Counted from the first letter of the stretch, positions 1-9,148 are shown. The stretch: 64,000 nucleotides of DNA from Fusobacterium nucleatum_L (GCF_050231725.1 NZ_CP077172.1:434001-498000); one strand, 5' to 3'. The notes: generated from the letters alone by a model not told the origin. A program made the numbers and translations.

Positions 1-98
1 TTAACTCCAAGATATTTAGGATTAGAGTCTCTTCCGTTTTTAACAGAACCTTGCCCTTTTTTATGTGCAAATAATTGTATATTAAATAAAAATTGCAT
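1..98 (-). CDS. rpmA: 50S ribosomal protein L27, 5' part (cut by window edge)
   Basis: Only the first 32 codons are in the window; the gene continues past position 1. The translation begins MQFLFNIQLFA, then HKKGQGSVKNGRDS, a recognisable L27 start. The residues before HKKG form the N-terminal extension found in Firmicutes and Fusobacteria, which in Staphylococcus aureus is removed by the Prp protease to expose the mature end near the peptidyl-transferase centre. The start codon directly follows the TAA stop of prp with no spacer, and its ribosome binding site (GGAGGAAAAG) lies inside the last codons of prp, so the two are probably translationally coupled. Third gene of rplU-prp-rpmA. Confidence 0.95.
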   Translation of the reverse strand, partial: MQFLFNIQLFAHKKGQGSVKNGRDSNPKYLGV

Positions 99-428
99 TT
101 ACTTTTCCTCCTTTTCTACAAGTCTAATGTATTTAGGATATTGCTTAGCTAATTCCTTTAAAAATAAAGCCATTGATTCTGTGAGTATATTTATTTCTGT
201 AAAATTATTTTGACCAATATTTCTTAAATCAACATCAAGAAAACCATCATTCATTGTAAACTTAGGTTCTAACTTTAACACTTCTTGAATCCCTGCTAAA
301 GTCATCTGTAGTGATGTTGAGATAGCAGAGCAAATGATATCACTACCTTGTTCTGAATATCCAGAATGTCCACTTGCTTTATACCCTATAATACTTCCAT
401 TTTTTCTAAAAATTTCTACCTTAGTCAT
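99..428 (-). CDS. prp: Ribosomal-processing cysteine protease Prp (L27 N-terminal processing)
   Basis: 109 residues, normal length for the Prp/YsxB family. The family signature is visible: GHSGYS with His21 and SDIICSAIS with Cys33, matching the catalytic His/Cys pair of characterised Prp. It should cleave the extension of L27, whose gene follows immediately, before L27 can work in the 50S subunit. It sits between rplU (stop 3 bases before this start) and rpmA (0-base spacing), the conserved order in organisms with the long L27 form. Function is from family knowledge; the motif residues and the L27 extension are seen directly. Confidence 0.93.
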   Translation of the reverse strand: MTKVEIFRKNGSIIGYKASGHSGYSEQGSDIICSAISTSLQMTLAGIQEVLKLEPKFTMNDGFLDVDLRNIGQNNFTEINILTESMALFLKELAKQYPKYIRLVEKEEK

Positions 429-431
429 AAA

Positions 432-746
432 CTATGCTATTATTGAAGTCACTTTTACTTCAGTAAAAAGTTGTCTATGTCCTTTTTTTCTGTGACTAGC
501 TTTTTTAGGCTTGTATTTGAAGTTAATTACTTTTGAACCTTTACCTTGAGATAAAACTTCCACAACTACTTTTGCTCCTTCTACTAATGGTTTACCAACT
601 TTAACTGCGTTGTCTCCACCAGCTACTAAAAGAACTTCTGTTAATTCAACAGTTGTATTAACTTCAGCATTTAATTTTTCTACTCTTAATACATCACCTT
701 CTGTAACTTTATACTGTTTTCCACCAGTTTTAATTACTGCGTACAT
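432..746 (-). CDS. rplU: 50S ribosomal protein L21
   Basis: 104 residues starting MYAVIKTGGKQYKV, the classic L21 start, with a basic C-terminal segment (KYKPKKASHRKKGHRQ). A longer reading frame from 764 exists, but the 746 start is preceded by GGAGGTG at a good distance and matches the family N-terminus. First gene of rplU-prp-rpmA, a 23S rRNA-binding protein of the large subunit. A strong promoter and a short leader lie upstream (see 816-844). Confidence 0.96.
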   Translation of the reverse strand: MYAVIKTGGKQYKVTEGDVLRVEKLNAEVNTTVELTEVLLVAGGDNAVKVGKPLVEGAKVVVEVLSQGKGSKVINFKYKPKKASHRKKGHRQLFTEVKVTSIIA

Positions 747-815
747 ATTAACACCTCCATACATAATTCGCTAATATAAGGTTGCTGAACACCTTTATTA
801 TGCGTTAACCTATTT

Positions 816-844
816 ATGTTAGCATAAAAACTTTAATCTGTCAA
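816..844 (-). promoter_or_regulatory. Promoter and short structured leader of rplU-prp-rpmA
   Basis: On the minus strand a perfect TTGACA (844-839) is followed after 17 bases by TAACAT (821-816). The inferred leader of about 60 nt contains AAGGT, an 8-nt loop and ACCTT (about 796-779), a small hairpin upstream of the rplU ribosome binding site. L21 leaders in Firmicutes are often ribosomal-protein-regulated structures; whether this one is autoregulatory cannot be told from sequence. The remaining stretch to dinB (845-981) is AT-rich and shows nothing else. Confidence 0.65.
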
Positions 845-981
845 CAAAATATTAAAGCTAATTTTATATACTTCAGAATTTAATATGTATTTTATCATCA
901 TTAAATAAATAATAAAAACTATTAGCAAATTGATTTATTAAAATATTGGAAAAACATTCATAATCTAATAAATATTTTTTC

Positions 982-2037
982 TCATATATGGTTTTTATCA
1001 AGCTCTAATTGAACTAAACTATTTTTTTTAATATCTCCAAAATATATTCCTAGCAATCTAACTTCGTCTTCTTTTTCAAAAGAATTTATTAATTCTAGCA
1101 TTTCATTATATAAAACTTCTCTATTTTTCATAGAAAATTTTAACTTTTTACTTTTAGTATAAGTTTTAAATGAAGAATATCTAACTTTAACAGATACACT
1201 TTGAGCATAAACATTGTTTTTTATTAACCTTTCAAAAGTATAGTCAAATAACGAATTAAATTCCCTTATAATTTCTGAACTATTTTGCAAAGGAATAAAA
1301 AAAGTTTCTTCATTTCCAATCGAATGAATATCTCTTTGATATTCAACTTCAGTGTAATCTATCCCTCTTACAGAACAATATAAATTTTCTCCACGAGACT
1401 TTCCATATTTTCTCACAAGATAATCAAGTGAATATTTAAAAATATCTTTGACATAAAAAATTTTATCATTCTTTAAAATTTCAAAAAATTTTTTCCCAAC
1501 ACCTGGAATAATTTTAATTTTTTTATCTGAAATATAATTAATAAACTCTTTTTCATTTTCAAATATGAATAGCCCAAAAGGTTTATTTATATCACTTGCA
1601 ATTTTGGCAGATAATTTATTAAAACCAACTCCAACTGAGCAAGTTAAATCGGTTAATTTTTTTATTCTTTCCTTAAACTTTATGGCAAAACTTCCCTTAT
1701 TTTCTGCTTTTATAATACCAGTTAAGTCAATATAACCTTCATCTGTTGCAATAAATTCAACTTTATTAGTAATTTTTAAAATTAGATTATGAATTTCATT
1801 AGAAATCTTAATATATTCACTCTTATCTACGGGAATCACAATAAGTCTTGGACAAAGTAATCTTGCATCTGAAACTTTCATTGCTGAATGAATCCCGTAT
1901 TTCCTAGCTTCATAACTAGCGGTTGTTACGATATTTTCTCCAACAACAATAGGCTTATTTTTTAATTTTGGATTTCTTTTAATTTCAATAGATGCATAGA
2001 AAGCATCCATATCATAATGCATAATGATTCTTTCCAT
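982..2037 (-). CDS. dinB: DNA polymerase IV (Y family)
   Basis: 351 residues, normal for bacterial Pol IV. The N-terminal palm motif HYDMDAFYASIE carries the first metal-binding Asp (D9) and the aromatic steric-gate position F13. The second catalytic motif ATDEGYIDLT near residue 98 matches the SIDEAYLD element. A helix-hairpin-helix region (PGVGKKFFEIL) follows, then the little-finger region. It does not end in a recognisable clamp-binding QL(S/D)LF motif, but QLELD lies just before the end. It performs error-prone translesion synthesis. It stands alone, divergent from yqeK, with RBS AAAGGAAA. No LexA-like box was recognised. Confidence 0.95.
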   Translation of the reverse strand: MERIIMHYDMDAFYASIEIKRNPKLKNKPIVVGENIVTTASYEARKYGIHSAMKVSDARLLCPRLIVIPVDKSEYIKISNEIHNLILKITNKVEFIATDEGYIDLTGIIKAENKGSFAIKFKERIKKLTDLTCSVGVGFNKLSAKIASDINKPFGLFIFENEKEFINYISDKKIKIIPGVGKKFFEILKNDKIFYVKDIFKYSLDYLVRKYGKSRGENLYCSVRGIDYTEVEYQRDIHSIGNEETFFIPLQNSSEIIREFNSLFDYTFERLIKNNVYAQSVSVKVRYSSFKTYTKSKKLKFSMKNREVLYNEMLELINSFEKEDEVRLLGIYFGDIKKNSLVQLELDKNHI

Positions 2038-2262
2038 AAAATTTCCTTTAAACAGTTATTTTGTAGGTAATATAGTATATAATTTTTAAACTGAAAATGC
2101 AATTATAAATTGATATATGGTTGAATATATTTAAATTTTTTAGCCCGTTTACTTCAATTTTCAATGTAAAATCTAGAGTATAATTTTATTTATTTTTATT
2201 TTGTATATTTATAACACTTCCCCCTTTATTTTTAATAGAATATTTTATATTTTTATTTTTTC

Positions 2263-2273
2263 TATGGTATAAT
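2263..2273 (+). promoter_or_regulatory. Extended -10 promoter of yqeK-rnr-smpB
   Basis: TATGGTATAAT holds TG-N-TATAAT, an extended -10 element, with no convincing -35 box. The inferred transcription start is about 2280, 16 bases before the yqeK start codon. The same 11-mer is found upstream of the lptD-like gene at 5463. The rest of the dinB-yqeK gap (2038-2262) is AT-rich with no feature I can support. Confidence 0.7.
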
Positions 2274-2295
2274 AGATAGTTAGAGGGCGATGTAA

Positions 2296-2877
2296 ATGAA
2301 ATATAATTTTAAAGAATTAAAAGAAATTGTAAAATCAAAAATGAGTTTAAAAAGATTTACACATACACTTGGTGTTGTAGAAATGTCAGAAAAATTAGCA
2401 AAGATGTATAATGCTGATATTGAAAAATGTAAAGTAGCCGCTTTGCTTCATGATATATGTAAAGAAATGGATATGGAATATATAAAAAATATTTGTAAAA
2501 ATAACTTCATGAGTGAATTATCAGAAGAAGATTTAGAAAATAATGAGATATTACATGGCTTTGCAGGAGCCTATTATGTTAAAAATGAATTGGGAATTGA
2601 TGATAAAGAAATTTTATCTGCGATAAAATATCATACTGTTGGAGCAGAAAATATGACATTGGTTGAAAAAATTGTATATATTGCAGATGCCATAGAATAT
2701 GGGAGAAATTACCCAAGTGTTGTAAAAATAAGAGAAGAGACATTTAAGAATTTAGACAGAGGTATCCTTATGGAGATAGAGCATAAGGAAAAGTATTTAG
2801 AGAGTATAGGAAAGAAATCACATCCTAATACTGAAGAGTTTAAAAAAGAACTTTTAAAAAAAGAGGAGGATTTATGA
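2296..2877 (+). CDS. yqeK: YqeK-family HD-domain Ap4A hydrolase
   Basis: 193 residues with HD-domain metal motifs: HTLGV near residue 23 and LLHDICKEM near residue 50, then YHTVGAE and ADAIEYGR, the arrangement of the YqeK family. Characterised YqeK proteins are symmetrical diadenosine tetraphosphate hydrolases, making two ADP from Ap4A, an alarmone of heat and aminoglycoside stress. It is first in an operon with rnr; its stop overlaps the rnr start as ATGA. In Firmicutes yqeK often neighbours nadD and rsfS; here it is with RNA-decay and rescue genes. RBS AGAGGG. Confidence 0.88.
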   Translation: MKYNFKELKEIVKSKMSLKRFTHTLGVVEMSEKLAKMYNADIEKCKVAALLHDICKEMDMEYIKNICKNNFMSELSEEDLENNEILHGFAGAYYVKNELGIDDKEILSAIKYHTVGAENMTLVEKIVYIADAIEYGRNYPSVVKIREETFKNLDRGILMEIEHKEKYLESIGKKSHPNTEEFKKELLKKEEDL

Positions 2878-4976
2878 ATTTAGAAAAAGACTTAGAGAAA
2901 ATTAAGGAACTTTTAAAAGATGTTAAATATTTAACTTTAGATCAAATAACAAGTTTTCTTGATTGGTCACCTAAAAAGAAAAAAGATAATAAGACCATAA
3001 TTTTATCTTGGATAGATTCAGGAGATTTAATTATGGATAAAAAACATAGACTTTCATTACCAGAAAATTCAGGTTATGTAAAGGGAGTTTTTAGAATTAT
3101 AAAAAATAAATTTGCTTTTGTGGATAAGGAAGATTCAGAAGAAAAAGAAGGAATATTTATTCCAAAAGATGAATTTAATAATGCTTTAGATGGAGATACA
3201 GTCTTAGTTGAGATAACAGAAAAGAAAAAAAGTGACAAAGGTGCAGAAGGTAAAGTAGTAAAAATAATTGAACACAGAAAAAATACAGTTGTTGGAATTT
3301 TAGAAAAAAGTAAAAATTTTGCTTTTGTTATTCCAACAGGTTCTTTTGGAAAGGATATCTATATACCAAATTCTAAAATAGCTAATGCAGATAATAAGGA
3401 TTTAGTTGCAGTTGAAATAACATTTTGGGGAGATAATGATAGAAAACCAGAAGGAAAAATTATAAAGGTTTTAGGTTCATCAACAAATAGTAAAAACATG
3501 ATAGAAGCTTTGATTTACAGAGAAGGTTTAAGCGAAGAATTCTCTAATGAAGCAATGCAACAAACTAAGGAAGTTATAAAAGAAAAAATAGATTATTCAA
3601 ATAGAAAAGATTTAACAAAACTATCAATAATTACAATAGATGGAGCAGATGCAAAAGACTTGGATGATGCTGTCTATGTTGAAAAATTAGAAAATGGTAA
3701 CTATAAGTTGATAGTTGCAATAGCAGATGTTTCTCACTATGTAAAAAAAGAAACTGTTTTAGATTTAGAAGCTAGGCATAGAGGAAATTCAGTATACTTA
3801 GTAGATAGAGTTTTACCAATGTTTCCAAAAGAAATTTCAAATGGAATCTGTTCTTTAAATGAAAAAGAAGAAAAGTTGACTTTTTCTTGTGAAATGGAAA
3901 TAGACTTAAAAGGTGATGTTGTAAATTATGAAGTCTATAAGTCAGTTATAAAATCTGTTCATAGAATGACATATAAAGATGTAAATGCAATTTTAGATGG
4001 AGATAAAGATTTAATAAATGAATATTCAGATATTTATGAAATGTTAAAGCAAATGCTTGAATTATCTAAAATATTAAGAGCTAAGAAGTTTACAAGAGGA
4101 AGCATTGATTTTGAACTTCCTGAGCTAAAAGTTGTTTTAGATGAAGATAATAATAGAGTAGAAGAAGTTCTTTTAAGAGATAGAGGAGAAGGAGAAAAAA
4201 TCATAGAAGATTTTATGATAGTAGCAAATGAAACTGTTGCAGAAAGAATATATTGGTTGGAACTTGCCTCAATTTACAGAACACATGAAAAACCTGATAG
4301 AGAAAAAATAGTTTCATTGAATGAAATACTTGCAAAATTTGGGTATAAGATACCCAACTTTGATAATCTTCATCCTAAACAATTCCAAGAAATTATTGAA
4401 AGATCTAAGGATAAAGAAACAAGTATGTTAGTTCATAAAACTATATTAAGAGCTTTAAAACAGGCAAGGTATACAGTTGAAGATATAGGACACTTTGGTT
4501 TAGCATCTTCACATTATACACATTTTACTTCACCAATAAGAAGATATTCTGATTTAATGGTTCATAGAGTGTTGTTTTCAACAATAGATAATACTATAAA
4601 ACCATTTAAAGTAGCAGATTTAGACGAAATAGCTCAACATATTTCTAAAACAGAAAGAGTAGCTATGAAAGCAGAAGATGAAAGTGTAAGAATAAAACTT
4701 GTTGAATATATGCAAAAGAGAGTTGGGGAAACTCTTAATGTCATGGTCACAGGTTTTGCACAAAAGAAAGTATTTTTTGAAACTGATGAACATATAGAAT
4801 GTAGTTGGGATGTTACAACTGCAATCAATTACTATGTTTTTGATGAAGAAAATTATTGTATGAGGGACACTTACAGTGACAAAGTTTATTCTTTAGGAGA
4901 TAAAATTGATGTCATCTTAAAAAGAGCAGACTTACTAACCTTAGAAATTTCTGTGATGCCACTGGATGATTTTTAA
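2874..4976 (+). CDS. rnr: Ribonuclease R
   Basis: 700 residues. The order is an N-terminal winged-helix-like region, two cold-shock (OB) domains (about residues 65-210), the RNB catalytic domain and a C-terminal S1 domain. The RNB active-site motif IDGADAKDLDDAVYVEK near residue 254 holds the conserved Asp residues that bind magnesium. The enzyme is a processive 3'-5' exoribonuclease that degrades structured RNA. It overlaps yqeK by 4 nt and lies 16 nt before smpB. The rnr-smpB pairing is widespread and fits the role of RNase R in degrading non-stop mRNAs released by trans-translation. Confidence 0.96.
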   Translation: MNLEKDLEKIKELLKDVKYLTLDQITSFLDWSPKKKKDNKTIILSWIDSGDLIMDKKHRLSLPENSGYVKGVFRIIKNKFAFVDKEDSEEKEGIFIPKDEFNNALDGDTVLVEITEKKKSDKGAEGKVVKIIEHRKNTVVGILEKSKNFAFVIPTGSFGKDIYIPNSKIANADNKDLVAVEITFWGDNDRKPEGKIIKVLGSSTNSKNMIEALIYREGLSEEFSNEAMQQTKEVIKEKIDYSNRKDLTKLSIITIDGADAKDLDDAVYVEKLENGNYKLIVAIADVSHYVKKETVLDLEARHRGNSVYLVDRVLPMFPKEISNGICSLNEKEEKLTFSCEMEIDLKGDVVNYEVYKSVIKSVHRMTYKDVNAILDGDKDLINEYSDIYEMLKQMLELSKILRAKKFTRGSIDFELPELKVVLDEDNNRVEEVLLRDRGEGEKIIEDFMIVANETVAERIYWLELASIYRTHEKPDREKIVSLNEILAKFGYKIPNFDNLHPKQFQEIIERSKDKETSMLVHKTILRALKQARYTVEDIGHFGLASSHYTHFTSPIRRYSDLMVHRVLFSTIDNTIKPFKVADLDEIAQHISKTERVAMKAEDESVRIKLVEYMQKRVGETLNVMVTGFAQKKVFFETDEHIECSWDVTTAINYYVFDEENYCMRDTYSDKVYSLGDKIDVILKRADLLTLEISVMPLDDF

Positions 4977-4992
4977 TTAAAGAGAGGAAATT

Positions 4993-5438
4993 ATGATAAT
5001 TGCAAATAATAAGAAAGCCTTTTTTGATTACTTCATAGAAGAAAAATATGAGGCTGGAATTGAATTAAAGGGTAGTGAAGTAAAATCAATAAAAGCTGGT
5101 AAAGTTAGTATAAAAGAAGCTTTTGTTAGAATTATAAATGATGAAATATTCATAATGGGAATGTCTGTTGTTCCCTGGGAATTTGGTAGTGTTTATAATC
5201 CTGAAGAAAGAAGAGTTAGAAAATTGCTTTTACATAAAAAGAAATTAAAAAAATACATGAAAAAGTAAAAATAAAAGGTTATACAATCGTTCCTTTAGAC
5301 GTTCATTTATCTAAAGGCTATGTAAAAATACAAATTGCAATAGCCAAAGGTAAAAAGAATTATGATAAGAGAGAAAGTATAGCTAAAAAAGATCAAGAAA
5401 GAAATTTAAAGCGTGAATTTAAAAATAATAATAGATAA
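4993..5438 (+). pseudogene. smpB: SmpB (tmRNA-binding protein), frameshifted; possibly rescued by -1 slippage
   Basis: The first frame (4993-5268) reads a good SmpB start through LKGSEVKSIKAGK and SVVPWEFG, then hits TAA after only 91 codons. The rest of SmpB (IKGYTIVPLDVHLSKGYVK, then GKKNYDKRESIAKKDQERN) continues in the -1 frame to TAA at 5436-5438. The break is best explained by a run of five A at 5236-5240 where six are expected. Just downstream, 5247-5253 is A_AAA_AAA in the zero frame, a perfect -1 slippery heptamer. Slippage there gives HKKKLKK then IHEKVKIKGYT, close to the normal family sequence. It may be a true mutation, a sequencing error in the A run, or recoding. RBS AGAGAGGAAA. 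Confidence 0.85.
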
Positions 5439-5462
5439 TTAAATTTTAAAAAACTGAAGAAT

Positions 5463-5473
5463 TATGGTATAAT
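5463..5473 (+). promoter_or_regulatory. Extended -10 promoter of the lptD-like gene
   Basis: TATGGTATAAT, identical to the element before yqeK, contains TG-N-TATAAT. It lies 33 bases before the start codon, which has RBS AGGAGA. No good -35 is visible. Confidence 0.65.
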
Positions 5474-5506
5474 TTCTAACATAAATTTAATATTAGGAGA
5501 ATTTCT

Positions 5507-8500
5507 ATGAAGAGAAAATTCATTTTTTTACTTATTCTATCGGCTATGATAATAAATAATAATTCTTATTCAGAAAATGCATCTGCTGATTCTGAAGAAG
5601 TAGTTATAGACTTAAATGATAACACTATGACATCAGAGCGTGGAGTTGCAGTTACTAATGGAAATATGAAAGGCTTGTTCTATAAGCTACAGAGAGATCC
5701 TGTCACGGGTGAAATAACATTTACTAATAATGCTTTATTGAATATAAATCAACCAACAGGAAATATAAAAATTGAAACCGAAAGTGGTAAAGTTTCTCAA
5801 AAAGATGAAAGAGGTGAATTTTATAATAGTTTTGCTTATATAAATGTTGCTAAAATGACAGGAGCAGAAGCACCTAATGATAAAATCTATTTTGGTAGTC
5901 CCTATATAAAATATGAGAATGAAAAAATATATGCAAAAAATGCTTGGGTAACAACTGATTTTAACATAGTTAATTTTCAAAAAGAACCTCAAAAAGCAGG
6001 TTATTATATATTATCATCTGATGTATTACTTGAACCAGATAAACAAATAACATTAAAAAACTCTGATCTTTTTATTGGAAGTAAGGATATTATGCCTTTC
6101 ACATTTCCTTGGTTTAGAGCAAATATAAGATCAGGTTCAACAGTACCTTTATTTGTAACTATCCAATCAGATGATGACTACGGTGCTGCAACTTCAATGG
6201 GATTCCTTTATGGAAATAGAAGAGATAAATTCAGAGGAGGTTTTGCACCTAAATTTGCAGATAAAATGGGTATATTAGTTGGAAGATGGGAAAACTGGTA
6301 TAGATTTGATAGTGCTGGAGAAACAAGATTAAATATTAATGACTGGTTAATCTATGCCAAAGAAAAATCTGAACCAAAGAATACAAACGAACTACCAGAT
6401 TATGAAAAGAGACATAAAAGATACAAAGTAGAACTTACGCATGACTATGATGGTGAAAATGGAAATTTCCATTTTATTTCCCAAAACTCAACTAGAAGTA
6501 TGGTTGGAAATCTATCTGATATTATGGATAAATTTGATAATAACAATGTATACTCATCACTTGGATTAGATAGATATAAGTTTGATAAAAATATAGGTTT
6601 TTATAATTTGGATGCTAATTTATTTAATCTAGGAGAGACAAAAGATTTAAGTTTTACTGGGAAAATGAGTCTAGTTAGTGATAAAAAAGCTTATGGACTT
6701 CTAGTTTACGATAAAACAGATGATATTTCCTATGGTTCAACAATAGACCACGATTTATATACTAATCTTTCTTTGACAAAAGACAATGATAAATTTAAAT
6801 TAAATGCAAGATATGATTATTTATATGATATGGACCCAGGTTCTACTGCTAGCGATTTAATGTCAAGAAATGAAAGAATAGGAGCAAATTTCTTATTAAA
6901 AGAAAATGGATTAAGTGTATCTTATGATAAAAGAAGAGGAGATGATTACAGAAATTTTAATTTTTGGGAAGAAGATATAAATACATCAGCTAAAAAAAGG
7001 AATGTTTTGGGTATAGATTTTTCTTACACTCCCACAACAGTTGCTAAATACGAATTCAATAATTTTGAAAATATAAAAGTATCTTTAGGAAATTATAAAG
7101 TTGGAAAGTATACATTTACTCCATCTGTTTCATATAATTTTTTAGATAGAAAACTAGATACTGCAAAAGATACTTATAGAGCTGCTGTATTAGGTTCTAA
7201 TAGACTCGCAGAATTTAATAGATTTGAGGATATTATATATAACAATACTTTGGAAAGAAGAGCGGATTTAAATTTATTTAATGATAATGAAATTTATAGG
7301 GTAGGTTTCGGTAAGACAACTTCTGAAATATGGTCAAGAGAAGGACTCTTTGATGGGACATATAAAAAATATGAAAACAAATCAAAATTCTATGAAATAG
7401 AGTTAGGTAGAGAAAAAATAGAAATAGCTAATGTTGGAACTTTTGGAATAGATGGAACATTTAGACAAGATGAATTTGATGCCTCATCAGATAAAATCAA
7501 TCTTATTAATTTAAAATTAAATAATGATTTGTTCTTACATAAGTCTAAGAATTTAGATGTGACCAATAAATTTAAAGTTGAAATTCAAAAATATAGTTTT
7601 TCAGGAAATAAAAATAGTGAAGAAAGAAGATTAATTAATAAAAGTGACTATATAAAATTTGATAATAGTCTAATTTTTGATGGAAAATCAACAACAACAA
7701 CATATGATATTGGATATAAAAGATCTAAAACTCCATTTGATTATAGAAATAAAAATGGTGAGCAACTTACAACAGGACTTAAAATAAAGTTTGATGAGGA
7801 TACTAATTTAAATTTAAAATTTAGTGATGACAAAAGATTTACTTCTAAAACTAATAGTGGAAAAAATCTAAATGATTTATCTACAAGACAATATTTAGTA
7901 AATTTTGAAACTAAAAAATATGATTTAGATTTTTCTAATACCAATATTGATTTTAGAGGAGAGGATTTTTCAACAATAACAGATTTTAAAGAAGATATAA
8001 ATGAACATAAAATAAGAGCTGGATATAAATTTGATAACAGTAAGATATCTTTCTCTTATGCAGAAGGTAAAGATAAGTTAAAAATAAATGATGGAAGATA
8101 TCTAGATAGAAAAAATAGAATGTATTCTATGGCCTATAACATATATGGAGATGTAGAACAGGATTTTACTGGAACATTTAAGACATATAGATATGGGAAT
8201 AATCGTATAGAAGATGATATAAGAAATACAGATGTATATAGTTTTTCTTATGCTTATAGAGATAAGAGATTTGAACAAGAAGAACTTATGAAATATGCAA
8301 CTCTTGAATATGAAAAACCAAAAGATCAAATAACTAATGATGAAATAGAAACAATCAGAGCTATTTTGGATAGAAAAAGTAGTTTCTATAATCAATTTGA
8401 GCTAACAAGAATAAAGGATGAAACATTTAAAATAGGAAATTATAAAAAGACTTTAAGTGCTTTTATGAATTTTGAAAAAAATAATAAAAGATATTCTCAA

Positions 8501-9013
8501 ACAGGAAATTTGAAAGACTCATTATCTAAATTTTCTGGGGGGCTTACTATTTCATATAATAGATTAGGTGTTGGTTATACATTTACTGAAAAAGCTAGTT
8601 GGAAAATTTCAAGTGGAAATTATAAATGGAATAAAGATACTAAAGAACATGAACTAAGTTTATATGCAAAAGTAGGGAAACCAAGTCAAGGTTGGAAAAT
8701 AAAAACCTATGCAATGTTTTATGAAAATTTAAATGATACTACAAGTTCAAAAAATAGAAAAAGATCTCTTGATAGTATTGGTGTGGAAATAGGAAGAGAA
8801 ATGGGATTTTATGAATGGGCTGTATCTTATGAAAATAGATATAAAACATCTACTAAGGATTATGAATGGAGAGTTGGAGTACACTTCACATTGTTAACTT
8901 TTCCAAATAATTCATTATTTGGAGTGGGAGCTAGAAATGCAGGTGGAAGAGCTTCAACAAAACCAGATGGATATTTATTAGATAGACCTAGTCAATTAAA
9001 AAACAGTTATTAG
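5507..9013 (+). CDS. LptD-like outer-membrane LPS-assembly protein (OstA family)
   Basis: 1168 residues with a signal peptide (hydrophobic stretch about residues 5-17, then SYS). An N-terminal jelly-roll region (about 25-200) of the OstA type leads into the motif PFTFPWFRANIRSG near residue 200, which resembles the conserved proline-rich junction of LptD before its barrel. The remaining roughly 900 residues alternate polar and aromatic residues, as in a large beta-barrel, and end in charged strands. I found no cysteine in the whole protein, so it cannot form the disulfides needed by E. coli LptD. It is larger than E. coli LptD (784). The window also holds lptB and an LptC/OstA-like protein at 19.2-22.7 kb, which supports a role in lipopolysaccharide export. 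Transcribed alone from its own promoter. Confidence 0.72.
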   Translation: MKRKFIFLLILSAMIINNNSYSENASADSEEVVIDLNDNTMTSERGVAVTNGNMKGLFYKLQRDPVTGEITFTNNALLNINQPTGNIKIETESGKVSQKDERGEFYNSFAYINVAKMTGAEAPNDKIYFGSPYIKYENEKIYAKNAWVTTDFNIVNFQKEPQKAGYYILSSDVLLEPDKQITLKNSDLFIGSKDIMPFTFPWFRANIRSGSTVPLFVTIQSDDDYGAATSMGFLYGNRRDKFRGGFAPKFADKMGILVGRWENWYRFDSAGETRLNINDWLIYAKEKSEPKNTNELPDYEKRHKRYKVELTHDYDGENGNFHFISQNSTRSMVGNLSDIMDKFDNNNVYSSLGLDRYKFDKNIGFYNLDANLFNLGETKDLSFTGKMSLVSDKKAYGLLVYDKTDDISYGSTIDHDLYTNLSLTKDNDKFKLNARYDYLYDMDPGSTASDLMSRNERIGANFLLKENGLSVSYDKRRGDDYRNFNFWEEDINTSAKKRNVLGIDFSYTPTTVAKYEFNNFENIKVSLGNYKVGKYTFTPSVSYNFLDRKLDTAKDTYRAAVLGSNRLAEFNRFEDIIYNNTLERRADLNLFNDNEIYRVGFGKTTSEIWSREGLFDGTYKKYENKSKFYEIELGREKIEIANVGTFGIDGTFRQDEFDASSDKINLINLKLNNDLFLHKSKNLDVTNKFKVEIQKYSFSGNKNSEERRLINKSDYIKFDNSLIFDGKSTTTTYDIGYKRSKTPFDYRNKNGEQLTTGLKIKFDEDTNLNLKFSDDKRFTSKTNSGKNLNDLSTRQYLVNFETKKYDLDFSNTNIDFRGEDFSTITDFKEDINEHKIRAGYKFDNSKISFSYAEGKDKLKINDGRYLDRKNRMYSMAYNIYGDVEQDFTGTFKTYRYGNNRIEDDIRNTDVYSFSYAYRDKRFEQEELMKYATLEYEKPKDQITNDEIETIRAILDRKSSFYNQFELTRIKDETFKIGNYKKTLSAFMNFEKNNKRYSQTGNLKDSLSKFSGGLTISYNRLGVGYTFTEKASWKISSGNYKWNKDTKEHELSLYAKVGKPSQGWKIKTYAMFYENLNDTTSSKNRKRSLDSIGVEIGREMGFYEWAVSYENRYKTSTKDYEWRVGVHFTLLTFPNNSLFGVGARNAGGRASTKPDGYLLDRPSQLKNSY

Positions 9014-9016
9014 TTT

Positions 9017-9148
9017 AATAAAACATTCCAGTTATTTTACTCACTTATTTATCAGCCATTAATGTTTCCAGAGCTCCACAAAGGCTCTCTCAACATTAAT
9101 GAATGACGCAATAAGTATATTTAGATAATAACTGTCATTGGTTTTATT
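9017..9148. repeat. Palindromic intergenic element, family 1 copy A
   Basis: A 132-bp imperfect palindrome between the lptD-like gene and thrS. Nested arms: AATAAAAC (9017-9024) with GTTTTATT (9141-9148); CAGTTATT (9029) with AATAACTG (9127); ACTTATT (9043) with AATAAGT (9110); CATTAATGTT (9057-9066) with AACATTAATG (9092-9101); inner AGAGC (9070) with GCTCT (9084). The core GAGCTCCACAAAGGCTCTC is repeated in opposite orientation at 62583-62739. It encodes no protein. It may be a MITE-like element and may act as a terminator or RNA-stabilising structure for the flanking transcripts. Confidence 0.85.
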
